From contig NC_081553.1 in assembly GCF_963082655.1 (NCBI RefSeq), positions 152,688,941-152,752,940 of the forward strand: a DNA stretch of 64,000 bases. Direction: 5' to 3'. Position numbers and translations under genes: made by a program. Below, piece by piece: positions 33,280 to 43,734 of the stretch. The notes beneath the pieces were generated by a model. The model saw only the letters and a program-made list of their open reading frames with translations, searched no databases and was not told the DNA's origin. This DNA is from Stomoxys calcitrans. Taxonomy: Eukaryota > Arthropoda > Insecta > Diptera > Muscidae. The number at the start of each line of letters is the position of its first letter. Within the stretch, counting starts at the first letter, position 1.

Positions 33280-34315
33280 GTGTATAAGCGTACTGATTTT
33301 TCTTTAGGATTTGAAGGCGAGTCTGATATATGGAAATTGTATGTTCCTTCTTCTCTACGAATGAATGTGGTATATGCGGCTCATGACATTCCTAATTCAG
33401 CCCATGGGGCATTAATAATACTTTGGAGAGAATAAGGCGTTACTTTTATTGGCCAGGACTTGTAAGAGATGTAAAGGTGTACATAATGAAATGCGAGTTA
33501 TGCAAGACATCGAAAACTCCGACAATGGCTCTGAGACCAGCGTTGGGTCAAATGGTAGTGACTGAGAGGCCATTTCAACGACGTTACATATGTAGATCTT
33601 ATTGGACCTTTGCCGAGGATGAGGTCTGGCAATATCGGAATACTTATTGTTCTAGATCATTTCTCGAATTTACTTTCTTGAGGCCAATGAAAAAATTTGT
33701 TTCAAAGGACATTATAAAATATTTAAGAAACGATATTTTTGACTGCTTTGGCGTTCCGGAAATTATAGTTTCCGATAATGGATCCCAATTTCGGAGTAAT
33801 GATTTCAAGCAATTTCTAGACCAATATGGGGTGAAACAAATGCTTACTGCGGCTTATAGCGCTCAGTGAACGGATGAATCGGTGTGTAAATGAGGCACTA
33901 CGTTCGTATGTGCGGGAAGATCAACGATGTTGGGACGGATACCTTAGCGCACTTAGAAATAGTATACATCAATCATTAGGAAGAACACTATATCAAATTG
34001 TTTTCGGGCAGTCTATAGTAACACATGGGGATGACTACAAATTGTTAGCCAATTTGAATCTATTAGCTGACTCGGATACAATGCTTGAACGCCATGATAA
34101 TTTTTCGCTTATAAGAGATAATGTAAAAGGTTGTCTTAAAAGGGCATATTGCAAGAACGTTCGTAGTTACAATTTGCGATCAAGGTATAAGAAACTTTCT
34201 ATAGAACAGTTGGTGATTCGTAGAAACTTTAGCCAGAGCTCACGTATTGGATATTTTAATTCGAAATTGGCTCCGGTTGGAATACAGGCAAAGGTTTTAC
34301 GGAAAATTGGTTAAG
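33280..34315 (+). pseudogene. Gypsy integrase
   Basis: The HHCC zinc site is visible (AHDIPNSAHG ... KCELCKTSK), with IRRYFYWPGLVRDVKVYIMK between. The core has FGVPEIIVSDNGSQFRSNDF (second Asp), and the third acidic residue lies near ...AYSAQ, stop, ERMNR. The first Asp region (normally DLIGP) is shifted near 33595. C-terminal landmarks are IHQSLGRTLYQIVFGQ and SYNLRSRYKKLSIEQLVIRR. Several stops and frame changes are present. Confidence 0.85.
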
Positions 34316-34468
34316 TGAATTACGAGTTGCAAGAAATTGAAAGTGGAGATATTGGTGTGTATCACGCAAAGGATATTTGGACATGATATTACTAATAGAT
34401 TCAAGCTAGAGGATCCACCTTTTACTGATCCAGTTCCTGGGTTTATAAACCGGAAGCTGTATCTGTTT
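34316..34468 (+). other. Gypsy 3' untranslated tail
   Basis: Short tail before the 3' LTR. No clear polypurine tract is visible just upstream of 34469, which is unusual and may reflect decay. No env-like frame is seen. Confidence 0.5.
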
Positions 34469-35916
34469 TGTGAGGCCATGCCGGTACTTGTTAAATTGAA
34501 ATATTTTATTTTAAATTAAGTATTTATATTTTTTGTTGCTATGGGTTTTGTTATTTCGTTGCCGGGGGAAAAAATGTATTAGGGGATTGTTAGAAAAATT
34601 TGGAAAGGAGAACGTTGGATAAAACTGAGATACGAAAATTTTCGGATAATTCATTGAACAAAAGAAAGGTATGCTGATTTAATGAATTTAAGTGATGGTC
34701 GCATTAATTTGGAGGATTAATGCAAAGGGAGACAAACGATTCCAAACTTGAATCTTACAATATTTCATGAAATATCTTCTGCCATAAATATCTGACGATA
34801 AATTGGGCTTCAATGAAAAATTTTAAGAGCTTCCGGTCATTGGATTGGTTTCCGACAATATATTTTCGAAGATTAACGCAAAGGAAGGCAAAATTTACAA
34901 TATTCCCTAAAATATTTCCTGTTTTACAAAATCCTTATGGCGTTAATTGATGGCGAATAATTGTTTAATTTTGGCAAAATTGGCTGATTACCTAAATGAA
35001 TGTTAGCTGCAGAAATTTGAGATTTATTTTAATGTAGACTTGGAAAAAAAAAAAAAAAACAATTCTGGAGGATGCAAATTTGTATATAAGAAATTCAGAT
35101 AAGGAATAATATAATTTTAAATAGAATATTTTGAACATTTACCACTATTTTTGTACACAGAAGAAGACTTTTGTGATCTTTGAATTGGTAAATTTTTATT
35201 TAACTACGTTTTTTTTCAGAATTGGCTGGAGACTTCAGGCCTGCAGTCGGTGAGGAATTTTTGCAGCTTTGGAGAGTTTTTTTTTAAATTTGTGTTTTTT
35301 ATATTTATCAATTCAAAGTCCTATTAAGGATTGATACACCTAACATTAACCTTATTATGTTAATTTTTTTGTCAATTTCTTTACCTTATTAATTTTCTTA
35401 AAATAATTTATTAATAACTTTAACTAACTCCAGTTGAAAAAAAAATCACTTAAAAACTTATTTTCCATTAATATACAAATATTAATTAATTTTAATTCCA
35501 CTGTAGCTAATATATATTCATTTTAAAATATCGCTATAATAAATAATAATTATTCACAAAATAAATCGTTATAATGATTATGTAAATTTTCGAAACACTT
35601 GGGAATAGGTTAGGTGAATAGGGCTGCTTGTCACAATACGAAATAGTAGCAATGGTTAGGGTGGGTAAAGAAAGGAAAGGGAAAAAACAGCACACTCTCT
35701 TTCCGCTCGCGATCTTATTAGTTCCACTTTTTTATTATTTGGTTTTAAATCGAATCTGAAGGATAATGCTACCTACCTATTTTTAAATTCTTATGTTGAC
35801 GACCCGTACCCAAACTCTAAGAGGACAACGACCCCCCCACTATCCATGAGCACGGCCGGAAATCTAGGTAGCACCGTCTTTGAGGAGTTAGGGCCATAAG
35901 GTTGGGGTTCGTTACA
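34469..35916 (+). repeat. Gypsy 3' LTR
   Basis: 1448 bp, starting TGTGAGGCCATGCCGG and ending GGTTCGTTACA. It has visible substitutions and indels relative to the 5' LTR (for example an extra segment near 35401-35440). Confidence 0.9.
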
Positions 35917-36312
35917 AGTGCTACCAAAACAATACGTGCAAAATTTCAGTCAAATCGGACGAGAATTGCGCCCTCTAGAGGCTCAATAAGTCAGGACCCA
36001 AGTTCGGTTTATATGGCGGCTATATCAAAACATGTACCGATTTGGCCCATTTACAATACCAACCGACCTACAATAATAAAAAGTATTTGTGAAAAATTTC
36101 AAGCGGCTAGCTTTACTCCTTCGAAAGTTAGCGTGCTTTCGACAGACAGACGGACGGACGGACAGACGGAAGGACATGGCTAAATCGACTTAAATTGGCA
36201 TGACGATCAAGAATATATATACTTTATGGGGTCTTAGACGTATATTTCGAGGTGTTACAAACAGAATGACGAAATTAGTATACCCCCATCCTATGGTGGA
36301 GGGTATAAAAAT
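35917..36312 (+). repeat. CR repeat, right part
   Basis: It starts with the target duplication AGTG and continues the CR motif (TTTCAGTCAAATCGGACGAG, GGCGGCTATATC). It ends with a GACAGACGGACGGACGG tract, AAGAATATATATACTTTATG and ATGGTGGAGGGTATAAAAA. Removing Gypsy restores one continuous CR copy of about 1.2 kb. Confidence 0.8.
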
Positions 36313-36374
36313 TAATAAATAAAATATATAATCTGGTTTGAAAGTATTTTTCTTTGCAAAAACTTCACTTTGGG

Positions 36375-36860
36375 GCGAGCCAACTACGAGGAACTAGACA
36401 GGGTTGTCGAGCGTGGTTAATGTGGTATTTGTATCATAGAGGCGATTTGGCAATAAATTCGGTACAAGTACAACATACCAACACACGGCCCTGGAAGCTT
36501 TCACATATAATTTGGCTGATGAGTAATTGTAACAAAATTGCGAAACGCGTCCCATAGTGGTTGGTGTGTAAGGAGAAGAACAGCTAATAGACAGGGTTGT
36601 CGAACATGTGAAATGTGGTATTTGTATCATAAAGTGGTTTTCCCAATAAATTCGGTACAAGTACAACATACGGCCCTTGAAGCTTTTACACATAATATGG
36701 CTGATGAGTAATTGTAACTAAATTGCGAAACGTGTCCCATAGTGGCTTTCCTTTTCCATTTGCAAAGAAAATGTTCGATCATTGAGCTCGTCCGAAAGAG
36801 AAACAAAGAAAAATTATAAAATTTAATAATCTGCGCCCTAACAGGAAAAAAAAATTGGAT
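36375..36860 (-). repeat. SAT, reverse, rearranged units
   Basis: The landmarks AGACAGGGTTGTCGA (36396 and about 36590), ACAAGTACAACATACC and TTGAGCTCGTC are present. The two landmark copies are only about 198 bp apart, so a unit has been shortened. No tRNA-like core is retained. It ends at CGCCCTAACAGGAAA. Confidence 0.8.
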
Positions 36861-37300
36861 TCCAAATATTACCTTCTTTCTCAAAGTTTCGCAAGATAAA
36901 ATCGTCTCCGATTTCATTTTGAATAGAATTTATTCAAATGTTACCTTTAGTTCACCCCTGTATCTTTCAGCTGCTTCAATTTCGTCGTGTCTTTGTTGAA
37001 ATTAATAATTATTATAATCGTATTGATCTCTCTGAAAATTGTGATTTCGTTAAAATATAGTCTATTCTACACCTCAATACATAGTTTTTTTATTTAATCT
37101 AAAATTTTTACATATTTGTATTGTATATAGATTAACAGCCTTATTCACAAACAGTTCTTATTATGGGCTTAAAATCTATTTTAACTACTATACACTTTTT
37201 GCTTAATAAACTGATTTTAAAATTGTGTATTCACAAACACATAATAACAGTCAAATAACTATGAAACATTTTTAGAATTTTTTGAAGTTTTATCTGGCAA
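36861..37300. other. Unassigned AT-rich sequence with possible Harbinger end
   Basis: No coding motif. ACAGCCTTATTCACAAACAG near 37135 and GTGTATTCACAAACACATAA near 37227 could be terminal or subterminal repeats of the transposon to the right, but the opposite terminus is not visible for comparison. Confidence 0.3.
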
Positions 37301-37547
37301 TTTATGTATTCCTTGTTGCAATATGAGCAACATTGTAGCGTTCTTCCTTTTCGTTGTTAGTGCGGAGGAGAGGAGTAAATAGATAATGCGTCAACTGATA
37401 TCCTGAATCTCCAAGTAAACGACCCCTGAATACTTTTTTTTCAAATCGTTCCTTAATAGAAGATTCATTAAATATCCGACAATCATGAGTACTTCCTCTC
37501 CACCTAGCAACTATGTCGCGAATTTTCAATTGGGCATCACACACTAC

Positions 37548-37605
37548 CTAAAAATGAAATTCTAATTTTTTATTATGCTCCTTCGATTAGTAAATCACCT
37601 CACAC
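37548..37605 (-). other. Intron in the Harbinger transposase (58 bp)
   Basis: On the minus strand the exon ends AATGTACAG, then GTGTGAGG...TTTTTAG, and the next exon begins GTAGTGTGTGATGC. Splicing joins NVQ to VVCDAQ in frame. Confidence 0.75.
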
Positions 37606-37888
37606 CTGTACATTCAGTGAATAGAATCCTTTCCGGTTTATATAATATTGGGCAAGATCTCCACCAGTTTTTTTTTATTTTAACATGAGTTCCATCAATT
37701 GCTCCAATAACGCCCGGAAAGTTTCTAATGGCCTTAAAATCTCTCATTATTACGGCTTGCTCTTCGAGAGATGTCGGCATGTTTATGTATTCCATACCAT
37801 GACGAGCCAAAGCGCGAGCAACTCTATTGCATATTCTTGAAACCGTTGGTTGGGCTAATCCGTGCAAATCTCCCGCATCATCTTGAAC

Positions 37889-37952
37889 CTAGAAACAGGA
37901 TTTTGCCAATAAAAGGATTAAATTTAATCATTTAACAACAAGTAAACAAACC
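37889..37952 (-). other. Intron in the Harbinger transposase (64 bp)
   Basis: The minus-strand exon ends CGCAGAAAG, the intron runs GTTTGTTTAC...GTTTCTAG, and the next exon begins GTTCAAGATGATGC. Splicing joins WGRRK to VQDDAG in frame. Confidence 0.75.
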
Positions 37953-38203
37953 TTTCTGCGACCCCAACAACGCAAAGCAACCATAACTTGTAGTTCGGCC
38001 GGAGTCCCGTGCCCTCTTTTGCTTAATTCAATATCATTTTTTATTAGACCAATAATTTTTTTTGCCGTTGATTTCTTAAACCGATATTTGGCTTTAAAGT
38101 GATGGTCCGGAATAGAAAATGGATCAACTCTTTCTTTGTAAACTCGTGGACGTCTCCTTTTAAAAGTGCTCCAATCTCCCTATAAATTTCAAAAGAATGA
38201 GAA

Positions 38204-38617
38204 ACAAGTAAAAACGCATTAAGTTCGGCCGTGCCGAACTTTGGATGTCGTGGCTCTAAGTACAACTCATTGCTTCAAATTTCATCGACATCGTACAAAA
38301 ACTGCGGTCTTTATGGCCTGAAGACCCTAAATCGGTCTCTATGGCAGCTATATCCAAATATCGTCAGATTTTGCCCATTCAAGAACTTAACTTGCGTATA
38401 GAAGAAATACGAGTCTGTGCAAAATTTCAGCTCAATATCTCAATTTTTAAAGACTGTATCGTGTTCTTAACAGACAGACGGACGGACATGGCTAGATCGT
38501 CTTAGATTTTTATGACGATCAAGAATATATATACTTTGTAAGGTCGGAAATGGATATTTCTATGTGTTGCAAACGGAATGACTAAATAAATGAATCCTAT
38601 GGTGGTGGGTATAAAAA
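38204..38617 (+). repeat. CR repeat, divergent copy
   Basis: It starts ACAAGTAAAAACGCATTAAG with the palindrome TTCGGCCGTGCCGAA. It includes GACAGACGGACGGACATGG and AAGAATATATATACTTTGTA and ends ATGGTGGTGGGTATAAAAA. It abuts the N-terminal end of the Harbinger transposase. Confidence 0.75.
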
Positions 38618-38639
38618 TACACGGATTTTCATTCCTTTC

Positions 38640-39033
38640 GCTAGCCGCTCAAAATTTTGCTAAATATTCTTATAAGTTTAAGTAAGCTGCCATATAAAAC
38701 AATCTCCTAGTTTGCCTTTTTGGGCCTTAGAAGGCGCATTTATTATACGATTTGGCTGAAATTTTTCCCATAGTGTATTGTTATGACATTTAACTATTAT
38801 GGGAAGTACGGTACATCCTCCGAAAAAGCTTCCATAAACCGTTTTCCCGGTTAGATTATTTGAGCCTCTAGAGATGATCTTTTGATAACATGTAACATGG
38901 TCAATAACGTTACATAGCGTATATACAAATCGGTCTCAGCATTTGAGGTGTCATTGACAAAACTTGTCAATTGCAATCCATGGTGGAAGGTCTATAAGAT
39001 TCGGCCCGGCCGAACTTAACGCGCTTTAATTTG
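38640..39033 (-). repeat. CR repeat, minus-strand partial copy
   Basis: The reverse complement carries GCGCGTTAAGTTCGGCCGGG, ...CCTTCCACCATGG and AATCGTATAATAAATGCGCC-type units. The far end with the GACGG tract is missing. The end region at 38953-39033 is copied in DUP3. Confidence 0.7.
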
Positions 39034-39296
39034 TTCTATACTTACTTATTTCACCGATTACATTAAGTGCATCCATTTTTAAATTTATAATTTAGTCTGT
39101 AAAGATTATGTTTTCTATATACTTAAGAATGAATAAAAATAACAATCCGGGAACCAAAAGGACTCGAGCTTGAATTGGATTGAAGGAATGTGTGGCCCAT
39201 AATGCACAAGGTTTTGCACCTGTTTGGCCGGCAATACCATTCCCATGATCAGACCAGCATAATGTACTATTAAATATAACAACTTAGTTCTTCGCA
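38953..39296. repeat. DUP3 tandem duplication, first unit (344 bp)
   Basis: Repeats at 39297-39640 with one substitution seen (AACAACTTAG versus AACACCTTAG). It contains the CR end and the start of a LINE C relative. Confidence 0.95.
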
Positions 39297-40325
39297 ATTG
39301 ACAAAACTTGTCAATTGCAATCCATGGTGGAAGGTCTATAAGATTCGGCCCGGCCGAACTTAACGCGCTTTAATTTGTTCTATACTTACTTATTTCACCG
39401 ATTACATTAAGTGCATCCATTTTTAAATTTATAATTTAGTCTGTAAAGATTATGTTTTCTATATACTTAAGAATGAATAAAAATAACAATCCGGGAACCA
39501 AAAGGACTCGAGCTTGAATTGGATTGAAGGAATGTGTGGCCCATAATGCACAAGGTTTTGCACCTGTTTGGCCGGCAATACCATTCCCATGATCAGACCA
39601 GCATAATGTACTATTAAATATAACACCTTAGTTCTTCGCACAAGAAACTATATCTTTATTTTGATTATCTATAACAATGTCGGGGTTATGTAATGAGAAG
39701 TGCCTATGATTCCATTTAGATTTCTTGAATTAAGCAGAAGTCCATTTGCTGTAGCTCACCTATGCACACTTGAAAGGTATTCGTTGATTTTCGTAGTGCA
39801 CCCACCAACCTTATGTACGGAACCACTTGTATAAAGTTGCACGTCGCCTTTTTTACATTCTGGATGTCAAAATAGAATTGATAAGATATGTGCAGTATTG
39901 TAGAATGTGGGGTAGCGCATTCCTTATTTACTTACGATACTATACAACAGTTTGTCAGGTGTAACAAATCTGAACTCAAAATTAGGGTCCTCTCCTGGGA
40001 CATTGTTGAATTCACAAAAAGAATGATCAGTATGTAGATCTGGTATGTTGACAAAAGTTTCATCCATATCCCAATTTTTCTGTCTGTCGGAAAACTAATT
40101 TTTGGAGTAGTATTTTGCCTTCGCAGAATTTGTATATCCATTTTCTCCCTTCCTGAACGAAATTCCTCTGCAATTTGTAAGAGCTCTATTCGTAGAGCCA
40201 ATTAACTTAACGTACATAATCATTTTTCTTTGCATAATTAAAATTGTTGCAATCGAGGAAGAAAAACGTGTCCATAGTCTCATATACGGTAAAGTCGCTT
40301 GCAAGGAAAATAAGGTCGTATTTTG
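39100..40325 (-). mobile_element. LINE C-like fragment
   Basis: Minus-strand pieces match LINE C: FNSTLCWSDHGNGIAGQTGA, KPCALWATHSFNPIQ, WATANGLLLN and, farther right, NVPGEDPNFEFRFVTPD and KWIYKFCEGKILLQKLVF in the pre-RT linker. The RT core is deleted. The end with GLLFLF is duplicated in DUP3. Confidence 0.7.
39297..39640. repeat. DUP3 tandem duplication, second unit
   Basis: This second 344-bp unit starts ATTGACAAAACTTGTCAATT directly after TTCGCA. The sequence continues past 39640 into more LINE C-like coding. Confidence 0.95.
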
Positions 40326-41028
40326 AAAAGGTTAGATTGAAAATAGGGTGCGTATATTAATCCGCCCCATGCCACTATGGATATACACCTTAGCCAGTAA
40401 TCGGCTTATCGCCAAAATCCTTAATTGTTTTCCATATCGCTCCCCTAAGTTGGTTTATGTCTGGTATTGCGTCCCCACCTACGTACTGGTGTCTTTTAGC
40501 AGCGAAAGCCGGGCAATGACATTAAAAATGATCCAATGTCTAATCATCTTACCCACATGACCTACACATGCTATAACTTGCCACACCGATTTTGCTATTC
40601 TGACCTCTTCTTACTTCCTCTCAGCAATAGCCTCGTCCTCTCACGATCCGGATCCCCCCATAGGATTTTCGCCGTCCTACCGACCGACTTCCGACCTACC
40701 GACTGTTGCGTTCATCGCCCACGCCCTTAACTAGGACTGCGTCGACCTGAAAGGCTTTGCGTTAACCAAGTTTATTGACGCCAGTCGTCTGGTCTTCACC
40801 GACAAATCGTCTGCCCTTTCATTCCCCCTTACTCCGTTATGGCCTGGCACTCTAACGATGTGAATTTGCCATCCTCAGAGAAGGTGCTGATCTCCTTCTT
40901 ACACTGCAAGACTGTTCGTGACCTTACCGCACTGGTTGTTATCGTCCTTGTTGCCATTTTACTGTCCGTAAAGGTGTTCAGACTCGACGTCATTGCGTTA
41001 GCACCACATCACCTCACGCATTCCGTGA

Positions 41029-41226
41029 TCACCCGGTTTTCCTCCTGCAGGACCGTATTATGGTCAGGCAGTCTAAAATAGATCTCAGTCCTTGGGTTCT
41101 CAATGTAAACCCCAGGCCCACTCTGTCCTCTAGCTTTGATCCATCCGTGTAACATAATCTTCCAGATGGCAATACTAGGGTACCGTCTATTAAGACTGTG
41201 CCGATGGCAGCAGTGCCAAGGTTCAT
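41029..41226 (-). pseudogene. LINE B RNase H N-terminal part
   Basis: The 65-residue frame has IDGTLVLPSGRLCYTDGSKL and EDRVGLGFTLRTQ. The catalytic YTDGS is intact, unlike the copy at 15752-16129, where it is YTDRS. Confidence 0.75.
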
Positions 41227-41280
41227 CTCAGGTATTCGATCGGAAACCTCTTCCTTTCCTTCCAGGTTTCCTATCGTCGC

Positions 41281-41990
41281 CTAGATTATACCGCGATACC
41301 TGCTCCCAACCTCAATCCATTCTCCCATCGCCTTAAGTCTTATAGCCGCAGTGGCTGCCTCACACTTAATCTGTATGTCAATAGGTCGGATATCTAGAAT
41401 AGTCTCCAGTGCCCCAGTGGGTGTGATCCTCATCGCTCCGCCTATGCCAAGACAACATGTTCTCTTAACCTTATGTATGGTCCTTATGTTGCACTTTTTC
41501 TCCATAGCAGTCCACCAAACTACTGAGGCGTAAGTAAGTATTGGTCTAATCACGTTCCCTTAAAGCCAGTGGACTATCCTCGGATTCAGGCCCCATTTCA
41601 AGCCTACGGCCCGTCTACATAGTGCCCAACATCTGTTAGCCTTCTCAGTACGCTCCTGAATGTGACACTTCCAATTCAGTTTCCTATCCAAGATCACTCC
41701 TAAGTATTTGACTTTGTCAGTGGTGCGTCAAATTGACCTTCGGCGTCCTCGTGAACAGGAATATTTCAGTCTTCTCTGGGTTAACATTGAGACCCCTGGG
41801 TCTAGACCATTCATATGCCATATGCAAGACCTTTTCGGCCCTTCTGCAAAACTAGTTCGGATCCTTAGCGCTTAGAAGTTTTATAACATCGTCAGCATAG
41901 CAGACGGGTTCAGATCCCCCCGCAATCAGCATTCGTAATTGGTTATTTATGGTGGTGGAGTGGCGATAAAATGCTTTTTTACGACGTGCT
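41281..41990 (-). pseudogene. LINE B RT motif C and thumb
   Basis: Motif C (CYADDVIKLLSAKDP) is followed leftwards by AYEWSRPRGLNVNPEKTEIF and LFTRTPKVN in shifted frames, then RPILTYASVVWWTAMEKK. This supplies the segment deleted from the copies at 15001 and 19152. Confidence 0.75.
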
Positions 41991-42200
41991 CTGTTATAAA
42001 ATCTTCGGACTTCTTTAGGTGTTCCTCTGCTCAACTCCTTTAGGTCCTCCGGATCTCCTTTAGTTGTTCCTCTGCTCACCCATCTTTTTAGATCCATAAA
42101 TCCCAAGCCTGTCGTACTCCGTCTTTTAGTAAGTAAGTTATTAATAAACTTTCTTACGGTAGAGTTGATGCCTAGAAACTCCAATTCCTTCATGATTGAC
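41940..42200 (-). pseudogene. LINE A/LINE B mosaic RT frame
   Basis: The 113-residue frame 41852-42193 begins with LINE A RT (MKELEFLGINSTVRKFINNL, also in the copy at 53338). It switches to a LINE B linker (KEVRRFYNRARRKK) and then to LINE B RT (AFYRHSTTINNQLRML, ending at CYADD). The joins keep one open frame. Confidence 0.7.
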
Positions 42201-43630
42201 GTCGGTTTTACTTATCCATATCCATATCCATAACTTATCCATATCTGGTGATCTCCATTAGCATCACTTTCTACAATGAGGCTCTTCTTCCCCACAGAAG
42301 CGGTTTCAACCGGCGACTTAAGGTTTGAAGGCGGCATCTCTGAATCGTGGGCCATATATAGGGAAGCCAACCAGTAATGAGACTTGTTTATTTCATGGTT
42401 GGCTACTACTAAATCTTCAGTGCCTTGCGATGGAAGAAGAAAAACATTTAGACTACTCTTTGCTAGAATACAAGCTATGTGTCTCCCATTTCCCGTACCC
42501 TTGAGTAGTTCAAATTTCGGAATTCTTAGTCCACAAACCACTTCTCCACGCTACCATGAGTCCGGGATAAGAATCACGTCAAATCCCCCTGCCATCAGGA
42601 GGACCTTTAGTGCTGCCGAAGAGGCACTGTAGAAACCACTGGAGTTCATCCTCACAAGATTCATTAGAAATTGCCATGATGAGCTTTCGTACGCATCCAG
42701 GGGCAGGTGAGAAAGCTGTGGAACCACTCTTCCTCAGGACACTTGCGGTGTGGACGATTTCTCCTTAAATGCTCCACTAACTGCTGCCGTCGAAGAACTT
42801 TCTGTGTTCCGTGCGTCCCCGCTGGCAAAAATCTTGATCCCAGTCCAACTTTGTGACCCACCTACACAGGGCTTGTGGAGTCCCGTTTCTATGTCATCCC
42901 CGTCTTCTCTCAATTATGGCAGGGGAGTTTGCAGTCTCCTGAAATCCGACAGACTTTAGCGATATGGTCGACAGTTCCTCAGGCAAGTATTCAGCAACAA
43001 CTGCTGAGTCGTCTCCTGATCCCCCAACCCCACCGCTGAAGGTCTATCAGTTTCAACTTGTTGAATCCGTAGGATACAACCTATTCAGACTTGTTGAGGT
43101 CTGCGAGACAGCAGGAGTTTTGTACGAATACTGCATGTCTCAGGTCACCATCAGCCTCATCCAAGCATGTTTCATTGGTCGAGAAGGAATTTCTTCCTTC
43201 TTGACTAAATCTAGTGCTGCACCTGGCCAGATCTCACCAATCTTATTTTGGCGCACAACGATACATTTCAATTGAGCATTGATCCCCGAAGGCAATTAGT
43301 CTGTATCGGCCCCGATACCAGCCTGCATCGTCAAAAACTGGAGGAGACACAGGAAATTCCGTAAGGTCATCGGAATATACTGATGACAGTCCATTGACTA
43401 TCCCACTCCAATTATTCCCAGGTATGTAGCCCTGTTATTCTCCCTTGTCGACAACTGCCATCACCAAATTGTCCCTAGCGACATAAAGAAAGTTTCTTGG
43501 ACCCATCTTACAGTTGTTCGCTCTAGTTCTTTTAGGCATTGGATGCCCTCCAGGTGACCGCAGCCTTTTGGCAGACTGCGGCGCAGTTTCCGAATCTAGA
43601 CGTGTAGTCTTTAGGGTAGGCTGTGCAGCG
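42201..43630 (-). mobile_element. LINE A 5' fragment (endonuclease, ORF1, 5' region)
   Basis: The left edge has a TCCATA microsatellite (42215-42245). Then come endonuclease frames (VCGLRIPKFELLKGTGNGRH; SHYWLASLYMAHDSEMPPSN), an ORF1 remnant (42664-42861) and the 5' region with the CCGCAGCC...CTGCGG stem near 43558. It stops at about 43630, some 250 bp short of the LINE A 5' end. Confidence 0.75.
42212..42600 (-). pseudogene. LINE A endonuclease fragment
   Basis: The frame 42212-42541 starts MVCGLRIPKFELL and includes VGKKSLIVESDANGDHQIW. The normal GSDANAHHQIW is altered at a catalytic neighbourhood (AHH to GDH). Upstream, PPAIRR-type pieces show the N-terminus is frameshifted. Confidence 0.7.
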
Positions 43631-43734
43631 AATTCCCGAGCTCAATTTAAGCAGTCTCTCTTCCTATTTGTGAGAGCCTTAGGATCACTCGCACCAAGCC
43701 TCTCAATAAACCTGAGGAGAAGCTAGCTATGCGA

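Larger units (their letters stand above)
25098..35916 (+). mobile_element. Gypsy-type LTR retrotransposon, full span, degenerate
   Basis: Two LTRs of about 1.4 kb, a tRNA-Lys-type primer site, gag with zinc knuckles, and pol in the order protease, RT, RNase H, integrase (Gypsy order), with a 4-bp target duplication. The LTRs differ by many substitutions and several indels, so insertion was not recent. A minus-strand LINE C lies inside the RNase H region. Stops and frameshifts occur throughout. Long LTRs plus a Lys primer recall Osvaldo/Ulysses-type elements, a tentative comparison. Confidence 0.9.
37300..38190 (-). pseudogene. PIF/Harbinger-type transposase with two short introns
   Basis: Minus strand. 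Exon 2-like N-terminus: DWSTFKRRRPRVYKERVDPF then HFKAKYRFKKSTAKKIIGLI and GTPAELQVMVALRCWGRRK. After an intron: VQDDAGDLHGLAQPTVSRIC, FPGVIGAIDGTHVKIK (first catalytic Asp). A frameshift in a run of A gives GGDLAQYYINRKGFYSLNVQ. After a second intron: VVCDAQLKIRDIVARWRGST and RLLGDSGYQLTHYL (second Asp). The frame stops at ERYNVAHIATRNT, so the third acidic residue is lost. DDE enzymes of this family cut and paste DNA at 3-bp sites. Pseudogene. Confidence 0.85.
40326..41990 (-). mobile_element. LINE B fragment (RT C-terminus + RNase H + 3' end)
   Basis: The left end matches LINE B's 3' end (AATCCGCCCCATGCCACTAT and following). Moving right: RNase H parts (GRLCYTDGSKLEDRVGLGFT, with YTDGS intact, at 41029-41226), then the RT thumb (YASVVWWTAMEKKCNIRTIH; GGAMRITPTGALETILDIRP) and VCYADDVIKLLSAKD (motif C, YADD intact) near 41880. 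It is the only LINE B copy here that keeps YADD. Stops and indels are frequent. Confidence 0.8.

Noticed and set aside
25098..35916. Active Gypsy element
   Set aside because: Stops in gag, missing RT segments, an inserted LINE and diverged LTRs.
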